Below the pieces are notes generated by a model. That model worked only from the letters and a program-made list of their open reading frames with translations, searched no databases and was not told the DNA's origin. Position numbers and translations under genes: made by a program. From Acanthosepion esculentum (lineage: Eukaryota; Mollusca; Cephalopoda; Sepiida; Sepiidae), in NCBI GenBank assembly GCA_964036315.1, contig OZ038498.1, positions 13,738,466 through 13,802,465 on the forward strand: a stretch of 64,000 bases of DNA. Reading direction: 5' to 3'. Below are positions 33,966 through 43,800 of this stretch, one piece after another; the first letter of the stretch is position 1; every line of letters begins with the position of its first letter.

Positions 33966-34603
33966 TGCCTGGGACTTCACAATACTGGGAAACATACATG
34001 AGAGTCAGAGCAAAGAGAATAGAGAAAGTGCGAGCAGGAAAATCAATTTGCTTGACTCCATTACCAATGGCTATAGGCTCTGATAGAGACCCATTGATGT
34101 CAAGTCATCATTTCATCTCCCTTACTGATAATAGTCCAGAGAGCTTCCATATTTCCAGAGCCAAAAGCTTTGGTCACAGTGTAATGGTTATCAGTGTAAA
34201 AAGTAAAATCACTGGGCTGAGTTCAAATTCCAATAATTTCTGTTTCATTCATTTCACGCCAATGGTCTTGAAAAAGGCATAAATTCATTTTCCTCCAGCT
34301 ATGGATTAAATAGTATAGCAAACTGGACTCTTGTCAATCTAGGAGAAATTCAAATTTCAGGAGGTTTGTTTTGAGACTGTATCTGTGCACCATTTCTCTG
34401 CTATCAGTTCTTCCAATATGTGAGGTTGGTTCTACTAAAGCCATCATCATTATAAGTAAATCATCTGTGTGGGAAATCTAGAACCCTCATTCATCATAAT
34501 TGATGGAAAAGTCCATGATAATAAGCAATTTGCCCATCTCTGTGTATTGAACTTTTCTAACATAGTAGAAAGGTTACTTATAATTTGTCAAAAAAGGCGA
34601 TAA
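33966..34603. other. Unassigned, mixed composition
   Basis: Frames at 33880-34083 and 33920-34282 on + overlap the antisense LINE block and are shadows in part. The rest shows no recognised family. Confidence 0.35.
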
Positions 34604-34985
34604 TTTGGCTTGGTTTGTTTTTTACAGCATATCAATCTCAATGGGTTATTTAATGCCGACAAGATTTTTATTGCTGGTAATATTTTTGTTAAAAAATGTA
34701 TTGCTGGTAATATATTTTTTCTTCAAAAATTTATTGTTTGTAATAATTTTTTTTCAAAAATGTATTGCTGGTATTAAAACCTATTTTTACACTTTCATAG
34801 TGTTTGAACCCAATTTCGGGGTTAACTATTTGCCCATAGCTGGGACACTAACAGGTGCTACCATCCCAGGTCAGGATGGACATGGGAACACCAGCAAGTA
34901 AGAGGTGGTTCCATGCTCATCAAAACTTCCTGATCAGAGGCCTTGCTGCCAGATGTAGTTTATCATCTTACCCAGGATGGGGCTA
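34604..34985 (+). repeat. Family B repeat, copy 2
   Basis: Begins with one unit of the family head (TTTACAGCATATCAATCTCA, GGTTATTTAATGCCGACAAG, ATTTTTATTGCTGG). It then has several short CTGGTAATA-T(n)-CAAAAA-TGTATTG units, and the conserved 3' part (GGGGTTAACTATTTGCCCAT, AGCTGGGACACTAACAGGTG, AAGAGGTGGTTCCA, CTGATCAGAGGCCTTGCTGC) ending CTTACCCAGGAT. Non-coding. Confidence 0.75.
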
Positions 34986-35189
34986 TAATTTGTTTATGTC
35001 TTGAATTATTTTTAGCTTACAGATAAATTGCATTGTACTTATAAAATGTGAAAAACTTATTTTTTTGTTTTTTTCATTTTCAGTCTTATGGTTAAACTAG
35101 TAAATCCAACAAAGGCTGAATACTTTGTAAAAATAAAACTACTTTAATAATACTGTTATAAACAATATGAATAAAGTTTACTTATCAAT
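34986..35189. other. Intergenic, nothing recognised
   Basis: Short AT-rich spacer. Confidence 0.5.
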
Positions 35190-35760
35190 ATTTTGCTTGA
35201 ATCTCTTTCTTCTTTAATGTGCCATGCCCCTTCAGAGTATAGGCGATCATGACCCTCCCCATCTTCCTGTCCCTTGTAGCTCTTAAAAAGTTTTGTCTTT
35301 TTGCTAATTCTCCCAAACCCTGTTCTGCCATCCATTTACTCAAACCCATCTGGTATGTTATACACTGCTTTCCTCTTTTCCTCAATCTGTCCTGTGAGTA
35401 TCAGATTTTCCAAGCCCTCCTTCCTCATTACATGCCCCAGAAATTTCAACTGCCTCTTCCTGATATTAAGTATAAGTTTCCTTTTTGTTTCCATTCTCTC
35501 CCAAACCTTGTTGTTGCTCACATGTTTGGCCCATGGTATCCTCAGCATTCTTCTGTAGAATCACATTTCTGTTGCTTCAAGTCTCTTCCTCATCTCTGAA
35601 GAGATTGTCCAGCATTCACGGCCATACAGGAAGAAAGATAGCACATCACAGTTCAGTACTTTTTTCTTTGTTTCCAACAAAATATTTCTTTTTCTTAATA
35701 CTCTGCTTAGCTTTTGACCACCCTGCTACGTCTCCAAATCTCTCTATTTACCAACCTCCC
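35190..35760 (-). pseudogene. LINE ORF2 C-terminal domain (RTE-like)
   Basis: Read on the minus strand from about 35690: VLNCDVLSFFLYGRECWTIS, SEMRKRLEATEM (then a stop), FYRRMLRIPWAKHVSNNKVW, NIRKRQLKFLGHVMRKEGLE, NLILTGQIEEKR. After a frameshift near 35375 it continues QCITYQMGLSKWMAEQ, TRDRKMGRVMIAYTLKGHGT. The order and spacing match the region after the polymerase in a widespread invertebrate LINE (LYGxExWT...RRMLRIxW...IRKRQLxFLGHxMRxxxLE...RDRxxWRxMI). At least one nonsense change and one frameshift make it inactive. Apart from those breaks it is one of the better preserved LINE pieces here. Confidence 0.78.
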
Positions 35761-35814
35761 CACAAGGCAAGTTTTTAACATGGGGCATTCCAAGCTTGTA
35801 AACTTGGGCAAAAA

Positions 35815-36140
35815 TTGCCTGTATACACGGGGTCGGGTTTGTCTACCCCGCCCCAACGAGACTCTGCCCTTCAGCATAGTCTCATCTGGGTTCTTCTCCA
35901 CCCAGAGGCAGAGAGTTCAACAACAGAAAGAGAGAGCCTCCTCCTCGTCCACTCCTCTCCTCCTCTCGATATTTATTGTAAAATATACAATTGTGGTACA
36001 AGGCCGAAAAAGGGGAGGGGGGGTGAGACTGGTCATCACTAACTATCCTATACCTAGCTAATCCGACTCATGACCCATTCACTGATTACAATTTTCACAT
36101 TCACCATAAAAACTCACCCGTCACCAATCAATCCTCCATA
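35815..36140. repeat. Dispersed repeat with shared GGCCGAA module
   Basis: GC-richer block. Its first part (GTCTACCCCGCCCCAACGAG, ACTCTGCCC) resembles the hairpin repeat at 23700-23750. A pyrimidine-rich stretch follows at 35925-35968, then ATATTTATTG and TGTGGTACAAGGCCGAA at 35984-36000. That last module is shared with the nested insertion at 5145 and, inverted, with the SINE body at 3561. Limits are uncertain. Confidence 0.45.
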
Positions 36141-37530
36141 CACCATAATACCAGATCCTCTCAGGGAGACCTACAGAAAACGCACCCCATGATGTTAAAG
36201 GATAAAAATGCATATGAACAACCCCCTCTCCTCCACTCTTCCAACAGGCACAAAGTCACAAGTTTATATAATAGCTGTGCAGTCGCATCACTGAACTTGA
36301 TACAGGCTTAATAGCTAAAACTTAAATAATGAGTTGCTACAATGTATAACAAACATGATTAAATGTTCAAGGGGAGTATTTAGATTGTGTTACAAATAGC
36401 CAATCAACAAAGAGAAATAATAAAGTAATAACTCGTCCGCTATGAACATGAATGGGAGTAGCGGGGGGATGCTACGATATGATTTAAACATTTATTCAAG
36501 ACTAACATTTTTAAAGTAGTAAAAATAAAAATTGTATAAGACAGCCTGACAGAGCTCAATCCTCTCCAGTCTCCATGTTGCTTTAAATTCAGAGTTTTCC
36601 TTCTCCTAGAGGAGAAAAATTTACTCACAGTTGGGGGTGAGGGAGAATGATTCATACCTTACCCACTGCAGTCTTCCAAGGAATTGAAATTTGTTTTTAT
36701 TAAGAGAAATCTATAAAGCCTGGAATAAAAGTTAATTCAAAGTTACAGCATCCAGCGATTAAGAGTTGAGTGAAAACTTCCAAACTAATCTGTCACAACT
36801 TTTGCTTGGTCCCTAAAGAATTGGTCTGATGGAATATCAGATAATCTCCTATTAATTTTGAATATTTTAAATGCTTACTGCCTTCAATTAGTCAACTTAT
36901 GAGTAGTAATTACTTAAATTGTTTGCTTATCGGTAAAGAGTTTATACTATGACAGCTCTGTTCAAATCTCACTATATTGATAAAGACTAACCTTTGGTAA
37001 GTTTCATGATGCTTCATTTCACTTGCCCTACAATGATTGTATTTCATATTGTTGTAAAGTATCCACTTTTCATTTCATATCACAACTTGTTTTAAAAAAT
37101 GGGACATTTATGTTAAGTTTAAATGCAGTTCAGTTAACCCATAAAGGATCTATACATCAAAGCAACTACAATAATTAAGCTGGTATAAATGATTTACAAC
37201 ACTTGATTTGAACATTTTGAGTATATTGACTTTTTCTTGTATTGCCAAATGCCGTTTATTCTCAAGTAATGTTTGAATCTGATTGCTATCAACTGTAACT
37301 TATCTGTCTTAGGAAGAATGTTCAGCAAGAAATCTATTGCACAAATCTTCACAAATAACTTTTGACCCATTCACAGTTATTCACCATTAACTACATGAGT
37401 TTATTTTGTGCTTGAGTTACAGATATTTTCTTTCGTAAAATAATAAATCATAATATATAAAAACTGTTGCTGAGTCCTTTCCATCTTTACTATATTAGAA
37501 TGAGTCAACAAAAAAATGCAAATCTTTACA
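36141..37530. other. Intergenic, nothing recognised
   Basis: AT-rich, with scattered short frames (for example 36440-36655 on -). No family recognised. Confidence 0.5.
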
Positions 37531-38330
37531 AAAAAAATGGTCATAGCACGTGTGAACCAAACTTATTCGGTGTTTTTGTTGTCAACTAGTGAGACTATGT
37601 TTTCTTTGGTAGAAAAAAAGGCAGAGAAGTGAAGAAATATTCAGCTCTGTTTGTTTCCCTTTACTTTGTTTTATTTTACTGAAAAGCAAAGCCGCCATTC
37701 TCAACTGTTTGGGAAGGGACCCCCACCATCACAGCTTGGTGGTCTTGTAGGGGACCGACGGGTTAATGTGAGGATAAAATCTCTGGACTAAGACTTCCTG
37801 CTGGCCAGTCCCGCTACATAGTAATGTTGGACTATGATGGAGTCCGAAGAAAGCAAAATAAAACGAACAAGACAGATATATATGTACAAAGCAAATATAT
37901 ATTAATGACAAACAGATTGATACAAGAATTACAAATACATCATTTAAAACATGAATAAAATGTTAGTGTCTGTATGGAAAGTTGTTTGTGTGTTGTGATT
38001 GAGTTGAAATGTCCGTACAATTGTGAATTTTGTCTTTAGCATGTTCCCAGAATATGGGAAACGCTGGTTGTGTATTAGAGTTCACATATTGGATATGTTA
38101 AGAGAAAGTTTGTGTATCTCGCCCCACATGCGAGGTTTCGGCCCGCAGCCGAAATCGAGGTAGTTGCTCACACGTGGGCGTAAGCAGGAAAAAGAGCCGT
38201 GGAAAGAGAAAGAGGCGAAAGGTCAGCCCGTATTTATACTCCCAAGAGAGAGAGACCCCTGTTGAAAGGGTTACGAAACGAAGAGGAGATAACCCGATAG
38301 TCTCTGAAATGGAGAGGCATGGCGATAAAG
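37531..38330. repeat. Local tandem duplication, copy 1 (holds an LTR)
   Basis: Bases 37531-37745 and 38300-38330 are one copy of a roughly 230-bp segment whose partner is 38621-38850. Shared phrases are ATGGTCATAGCA, AACTAGT, AAGTGAAGAAATATTCAGCT, TTGAAAAGCAAAG-like text, CCCCCACC, and CTGAAATGGAGAG. The copy is split by a 554-bp family C LTR. Non-coding. Confidence 0.8.
37746..38299 (+). mobile_element. Family C LTR-like copy with GTCT duplication
   Basis: Begins TGTAGGGGACC and ends GAGATAACCCGATA, a mutated form of the family end AACTCCGACA. It is flanked by GTCT at 37742-37745 and 38300-38303. Landmarks: CTGGCCAGTCCCGCTACATA, AAAACGAACAAGACAGATA, GGGAAACGCTGG, and GTATTTATA at about 38230. 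The paralogous segment at 38822-38838 has a single GTCT and no insert, confirming both ends. It is likely a solo LTR, since no internal region or second LTR is near. Confidence 0.85.
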
Positions 38331-38460
38331 TCAGCCCCAACATTTCACTAAATGACCATTTGATCTGAAGACAGCAAGAGTTAACACCAAGTGCCATTTG
38401 TAAGTAGAAAGAATTGCTTTGTCCACAATGTTGTATGGCTTTTGTTTCACTATTTTTGTA

Positions 38461-38543
38461 CAGTGTAACCCGGATATAAGAGACCCGGATATAAGAGACG
38501 ACTTCTCCGGTCCCGACAACTCTCTTATATCCGGGTTACACTG
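38461..38543. mobile_element. 83-bp palindromic MITE (pogo/Tc1-mariner type)
   Basis: Perfect 23-bp inverted repeats at 38461-38483 and 38521-38543, starting CAGTGTAACCCGGATATAAG, with a 37-bp interior and TA on both sides (38459-38460 and 38544-38545). The block ACCCGGATATAAGAGA is also repeated directly next to the left arm, starting at 38468 and 38484 (the second copy shares its first A with the arm's last base). CAGT ends plus TA duplication fit pogo/Tigger or other Tc1-mariner MITEs. It is non-coding and depends on a transposase elsewhere. Identical arms suggest it is young. Confidence 0.85.
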
Positions 38544-38620
38544 TACTTACTAATTAATATATTCTCTGACTTACTTTTTAATTTTTCAGACTAGCTAATT
38601 TATTTGTAAATTACCAAAAA

Positions 38621-38860
38621 AATAAAATGGTCATAGCATGTGTGAATCAAGCTTATTCGATGTTTTTGTCATCAACTAGTAAGACTATTTTCATTGCTAT
38701 ATAAAAGGCAGACAAGTGAAGAAATATTCAGCTCTGTTTCTTTCCCTTTTCTTTGTTTTATTGAAAAGCAAAGTCACCATTCTCCACTTTTGTGGAAGAG
38801 AACCCCCACCTCCCACAGCTCGGTGGTCTCTGAAATGGAGAGTCATGGTGATCACGATAC
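38621..38860. repeat. Local tandem duplication, copy 2 (empty site)
   Basis: Partner of 37531-38330, about 1.09 kb downstream. It reads CGGTGGTCTCTGAAATGGAG straight through at 38821-38840, the sequence expected before the LTR entered the other copy. Base differences between the two copies are scattered, so the duplication itself is not recent. Confidence 0.8.
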
Positions 38861-39077
38861 AAACAAATTCAACATTTTTAATGTAGTTAAAACTAAATGC
38901 TCCTAACAAAAATAGAACTAATTTTGTTTCCAACCCAATATTTTGCCCCAATCTAAAAACAATCATTTTGGTTTCTGTAATCTTAAATGGAGAGAGAAAA
39001 AATATACTCAGTACTTTTAGTTCAGTTTAAATATAAAATCTTAAAATAAAATCTAAAGAATATTTTTTCATAAATTT
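38861..39077. other. Intergenic, nothing recognised
   Basis: AT-rich spacer before the family A cluster. Confidence 0.5.
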
Positions 39078-39690
39078 ACATTATTTGGACTATTGTCCTC
39101 ATCTTTGTCGCCATATTTATTACAACGTTTTGGCTGTTGTATGCTCCGGCCTTCTTCAGGTGCTTGGAATGTCGAACTGAACCCTTTATTTCGATCACTG
39201 GGGTATACTGTTCTAGTTCCAGTTATCTTTTTTACCCTTTCTCTTTCTTTCTCTCTCTCGCTCTTTCTCTCTCTCTTTATTAGCCCTTCTCTTTCTTTCA
39301 TTCTCTCTCTCTTTTTACCCCCCTCTCTCTCTCTCCTACGCTCCGGCCTTCTTCAGGTAGTTTGAATGTCGAACTGAACCCTTTATTTCGCTCACTGGGG
39401 TAGACTGTTCTAGTTCCACGTGCCATGCTTAATGGATGTCAGTTATCTCCTGTTAATTTCCCTCTGAAAGTTCTCCACTGCCTTAACTTGGTATTGAACT
39501 CACACTCTTTGGGTCCTGTCACTGGATCTAACCAACACCTTTATCCACTGTGCGATGTCCGTGAGGATACATGGCACCTGAAGAAGGCCAGAGCGTACAA
39601 CGGCCAAAACATTGTAATAAATATGGCAACAGAGATGAGGACAATAATCCGAATAATGTAAATAATGTACATAATACCTCATCTCAGAAA
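39078..39690. mobile_element. Family A cluster with inner CT-rich expansion
   Basis: A minus-strand tail (39078 to about 39225, ATTGTCCTCATCTTTGTCGC, CTCCGGCCTTCTTCAGGTG) runs into a 110-bp CT-rich tract (39236-39335). A second minus-strand copy then resumes at TACGCTCCGGCC (39337) and continues to the head (B-box reverse GGTATTGAACTCAC at about 39489, A-box reverse ATCCACTGTGCGATG at about 39543). A plus-strand tail follows immediately (CACCTGAAGAAGGCC at 39567 to about 39690). Again head and tail face in opposite directions around the same junction. Confidence 0.7.
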
Positions 39691-39929
39691 TATAGACAAA
39701 AATTTTTTTCATTGATTCTCTTTTTGTATCTGAGTGTAAGTATATGTGAATGAGTTATCAAAATTCAATCCTGTTGCACCTGCAGTGTTCCTTCCAGTGT
39801 GAACAAAAGCTGGCTTTTATGGCATCAAGTGAGGTCACTACACAGATTTTTGGTCATGTTAGACATCACCCAGTCCACAGAGAGAGAGAGTCTCCCGTGC
39901 ACAGCACAGGCAATCTTATGTCACTTACT

Positions 39930-40250
39930 TGCATAACATCTGTTCTATAGCAGTAGTATGGCCAGCTTAGACAAGCTATGACCAGCAGCCCAAGTGAAAA
40001 CACTCGGGTCTCCACATTAAAAACTGACTTTGTGTCACAACCTGATTCAGTGTGGGGGATTGTTCTGTGCCTGAGGCCTACACTCCTCCCTTGCGTCACC
40101 CGCCCCACTCGTTGCGTAACATCTGTCCCATAGCAATGGTATGACTAGCTTAGACAAGCTACAACTTAGACCAGTGGCCCAAATGGAAACACTCAGATCC
40201 CCATATTAGAAACTGACCTTGTGTCACAACCTGGCTCAGTGGGGAGTCAA
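39930..40250. repeat. Imperfect tandem duplication, about 185-bp period
   Basis: The phrases CATAACATCTGTTCTATAGC (39931), AGCTTAGACAAGCTA, ACACTCGGGTCTCCACATTA and ACTGACTTTGTGTCACAACC (40024) recur in diverged form at 40115-40225. The repeated unit includes AGCTTAGACAAGCTA, which is itself nearly palindromic. The closing phrase also resembles 23815-23840. Non-coding. Confidence 0.6.
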
Positions 40251-40396
40251 GGTAAATCTCAGGTTCCACCTCACCCACCAGGAGTTAGTTGCTGATCCTG
40301 TCAGCATGCCAGATATGATCGCCTCTCAGACTGGAAGAGTTGCCTGAAGGAAGTAGAAGAGATTTCCATCTTTTGGTGTTGAAATACACTTTCCTG

Positions 40397-40750
40397 TCTG
40401 TCTATATTTCTGAGATGAGGTGATATGCACTATTTACATTATTCGGACTATTGTCCTCATCTTTGTCGCCATATTTATCACAACGTTTTCGCCGTTGTAC
40501 GCTCCGACCTTCTTCAGGTGGTGGGAATGTCAAACTGAACCTTTTATTTCGCTCACTGGGGTAACCAACACTTTTATCTACTGTGCCATGTGTCCTTGAG
40601 GAACTAGAACAGTCTACTCCAGTGTGCGTAATAAAGGGTTCAATTTGACATTCCAACCACCTGAAGAAGGCCGGAGTTTACAACGGCTGAAACGTAATAA
40701 ATATGGCGACAAAGATGAGGACAATAATCTGAATAATGTAAATAGTGTCC
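40397..40750. mobile_element. Family A element, head-to-head pair, shortened
   Basis: The minus-strand tail (CTGTCTATATTTCTGAGATG at 40397, GTACGCTCCGACCTTCTTCA at about 40498) jumps by an internal deletion to the inverted head (TTATCTACTGTGCCATGTGT, about 40574). The plus-strand part then begins at GAACTAGAACAGTCTACTCC (40601) and ends with the tail (ATGAGGACAATAATCTGAAT, 40716-40735). It ends about 55 bp before the satellite array starts. Confidence 0.72.
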
Positions 40751-40802
40751 TTTCTATTTGCTTGTTCATGTTTGCTTTCCTTACCCTTTTCACCTCTTCC
40801 TT

Positions 40803-43800
40803 CTTGGAAAGATGCAGTAAATCTGCTTTCCTCCACTTTTCTGCTTACCCATCTCTCTCTCTCTTGAGATGCAGTAAATCTGCTTTCCTCCTCTTTTCTG
40901 CTTACCCATCTCTCTCTCTTGAGATGCAGTAAATCTGCTTTCCTCCTCTTTTCTGCTTACCCCTCTCTCTCTCTTGAGATGCAGTAAATCTGCTTTCCTC
41001 CTCTTTTCTGCTTACCCATCTCTCTCTCTTGAGATGCAGTAAATCTGCTTTCCTCCTCTTTTCTGCTTACCCCTCTCTCTCTCTTCAGATACTGTAAATC
41101 TGCTTTCCTCCTCTTTTCTGCTTACCCCTCTCTCTCTTGAGATGCAGTAAATCTGCTTTCCTCCTCTTTTCTGCTTACCCCTCTCTCTTGAGATGCAGTA
41201 AAAATGCTTTCCTCCTCTTTTCTGCTTACCCCTCTCTCTCTCTTGAGATGCAGTAAATCTGCTTTCCTCCTCTTTTCTGCTTACCCCTCTCTCTCTTGAG
41301 ATGCAGTAAATCTGCTTTCCTCCTCTTTTCTGCTTACCCATCTCTCTCTCTTGAGATGCAGTAAATCTGCTTTCCTCCTCTTTTCTGCTTACCCATCTCT
41401 CTCTCTTGAGATGCAGTAAATCTGCTTTACTCCTCTTTTCTGCTTACCCTCTCTCTCTCTCTCGAGATGCAGTAAATCTGCTTTCCTCCTCTTTTCTGCT
41501 TACCCATCTCTCTCTCTTGAGATGCAGTAAATCTGCTTTCCTCCTCTTTTCTGTTTACCCCTCTCTCTCTTGAGATGCAGTAAATCTGCTTTCCTCCTCT
41601 TTTCTGCTTACCCCTCTCTCTCTCTTGAGATGCAGTAAATCTGCTTTCCTCCTCTTTTCTGCTTACCCCTCTCTCTCTCTTCAGATACTGTAAATCTGCT
41701 TTCCTCCTCTTTTCTGCTTACCCCTCTCTCTCTTGAGATGCAGTAAATCTGCTTTCCTCCTCTTCTCTGCTTACCCCTCACTCTTGAGATGCAGTAAATC
41801 TGCTTTCCTCCTCTTTTCTGCTTACCCCTCTCTCTCTTGAGATACTGTAAATCTGCTTTCCTCCTCTTTTCTGCTTACCCCTCTCTCTCTTGAGATGCAG
41901 TAAATCTGCTTTCCTCCTCTTTTCTGCTTACCCATCTCTCTCTCTCTTGAGATGCAGTAAATCTGCTTTCCTCCTCTTTTCTGCTTACCCATCTCTCTCT
42001 CTTGAGATGCAGTAAATCTGCTTTCCTCCTCTTTTCTGCTTACCCCTCTCTCTCTCTTGAGATGCAGTAAATCTGCTTTCCTCCTCTTTTCTGTTTACCC
42101 CTCTCTCTCTTGAGAGGCAGTAAATCTGCTTTCCTCTTCTTTTCTGCTTACCCCTCTCTCTCTCTTGAGATGCAGTAAATCTGCTTTCTTCCTCTTTTCT
42201 GCTTACCCATCTCTCTCTCTTGAGATGCAGTAAATCTGCTTTCCTCCTCTTTTCTGCTTACCCCTCTCTCTCTTGAGATGCAGTAAATCTGCTTTCCTCC
42301 TCTTTTCTGCTTACCCCTCTCTCTCTCTTGAGATGCAGTAAATCTGCTTTCCTCCTCTTTTCTGCTTACCCATCTCTCTCTCTTGAGATGCAGTAAATCT
42401 GCTTTCCTCCTCTTTTCTGCTTACCCATCTCTCTCTCTTGAGATGCAGTAAATCTGCTTTCCTCCTCTTTTCTGCTTACCCCTCTCTCTCTCTTGAGATG
42501 CAGTAAATCTGCTTTCCTCTTCTTTTCTGCTTACCCATCTCTCTCTCTTGAGATGCAGTAAATCTGCTTTCCTCCTCTTTTCTGCTTACCCCTCTCTCTC
42601 TCTTGAGATGCAGTAAATCTGCTTTCCTCCTCTTTTCTGCTTACCCATCTCTCTCTTGAGATGCAGTAAATCTGCTTTCCTCCTCTTTTCTGCTTACCCA
42701 TCTCTCTCTCTTGAGATGCAGTAAATCTGCTTTCCTCCTCTTTTCTGCTTACCCCTCTCTCTCTCTTGAGATGCAGTAAATCTGCTTTCCTCCTCTTTTC
42801 TGCTTACCCATCTCTCTCTCTTGAGATGCAGTAAATCTGCTTTCCTCCTCTTTTCTGCTTACCCCTCTCTCTCTTGAGATGCAGTAAATCTGCTTTCCTC
42901 CTCTTTTCTGCTTACCCCTCTCTCTCTCTTGAGATGCAGTAAATCTGCTTTCCTCCTCTTTTCTGCTTACCCATCTCTCTCTCTTGAGATGCAGTAAATC
43001 TGCTTTCCTCCTCTTTTCTGCTTACCCCTCTCTCTCTCTTGAGATGCAGTAAATCTGCTTTCCTCCTCTTTTCTGCTTACCCATCTCTCTCTCTTGAGAT
43101 GCAGTAAATCTGCTTTCCTCCTCTTTTCTGCTTACCCATCTCTCTCTCTTGAGATGCAGTAAATCTGCTTTCCTCCTCTTTTCTGCTTACCCATCTCTCT
43201 CTCTTGAGATGCAGTAAATCTGCTTTCCTCCTCTTTTCTGCTTACCCCTCTCTCTCTCTTGAGATGCAGTAAATCTGCTTTCCTCCTCTTTTCTGCTTAC
43301 CCATCACTCTCTCTTGAGATGCAGTAAATCTGCTTTCCTCCTCTTTTCTGTTTACCCCTCTCTCTCTTGAGAGGCAGTAAATCTGCTTTCCTCCTCTTTT
43401 CTGCTTACCCATCTCTCTCTCTTGAGATGCAGTAAATCTGCTTTCCTCCTCTTTTCTGCTTACCCCTCTCTCTCTCTTGAGATGCAGTAAATCTGCTTTC
43501 CTCCTCTTTTCTGCTTACCCATCTCTCTCTCTTGAGATGCAGTAAATCTGCTTTCCTGCTCTTTTCTGCTTACCCATCTCTCTCTCTTGAGATGCAGTAA
43601 ATCTGCTTTCCTCCTCTTTTCTGCTTACCGCTCTCTCTCTCTTGAGATGCAGTAAATCTGCTTTCCTCCTCTTTTCTGCTTACCCATCTCTCTCTTGAGA
43701 TGCAGTAAATCTGCTTTCCTCCTCTTTTCTGCTTACCCATCTCTCTCTCTTGAGATGCAGTAAATCTGCTTTCCTCCTCTTTTCTGCTTACCCATCTCTC

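Noticed and set aside
35249..35599. Plus-strand frames at 35249-35778
   Set aside because: They are shadows of the antisense LINE C-terminal domain, which holds the recognisable motifs on the minus strand.
39093..40932. Frames over the family A copies (for example 39093-39365, 40402-40656, 40624-40932)
   Set aside because: The translations follow the repeat consensus (MSSSLLPYL, PEEGRSVQR) and recur at every copy in either strand; they come from a non-coding repeat.
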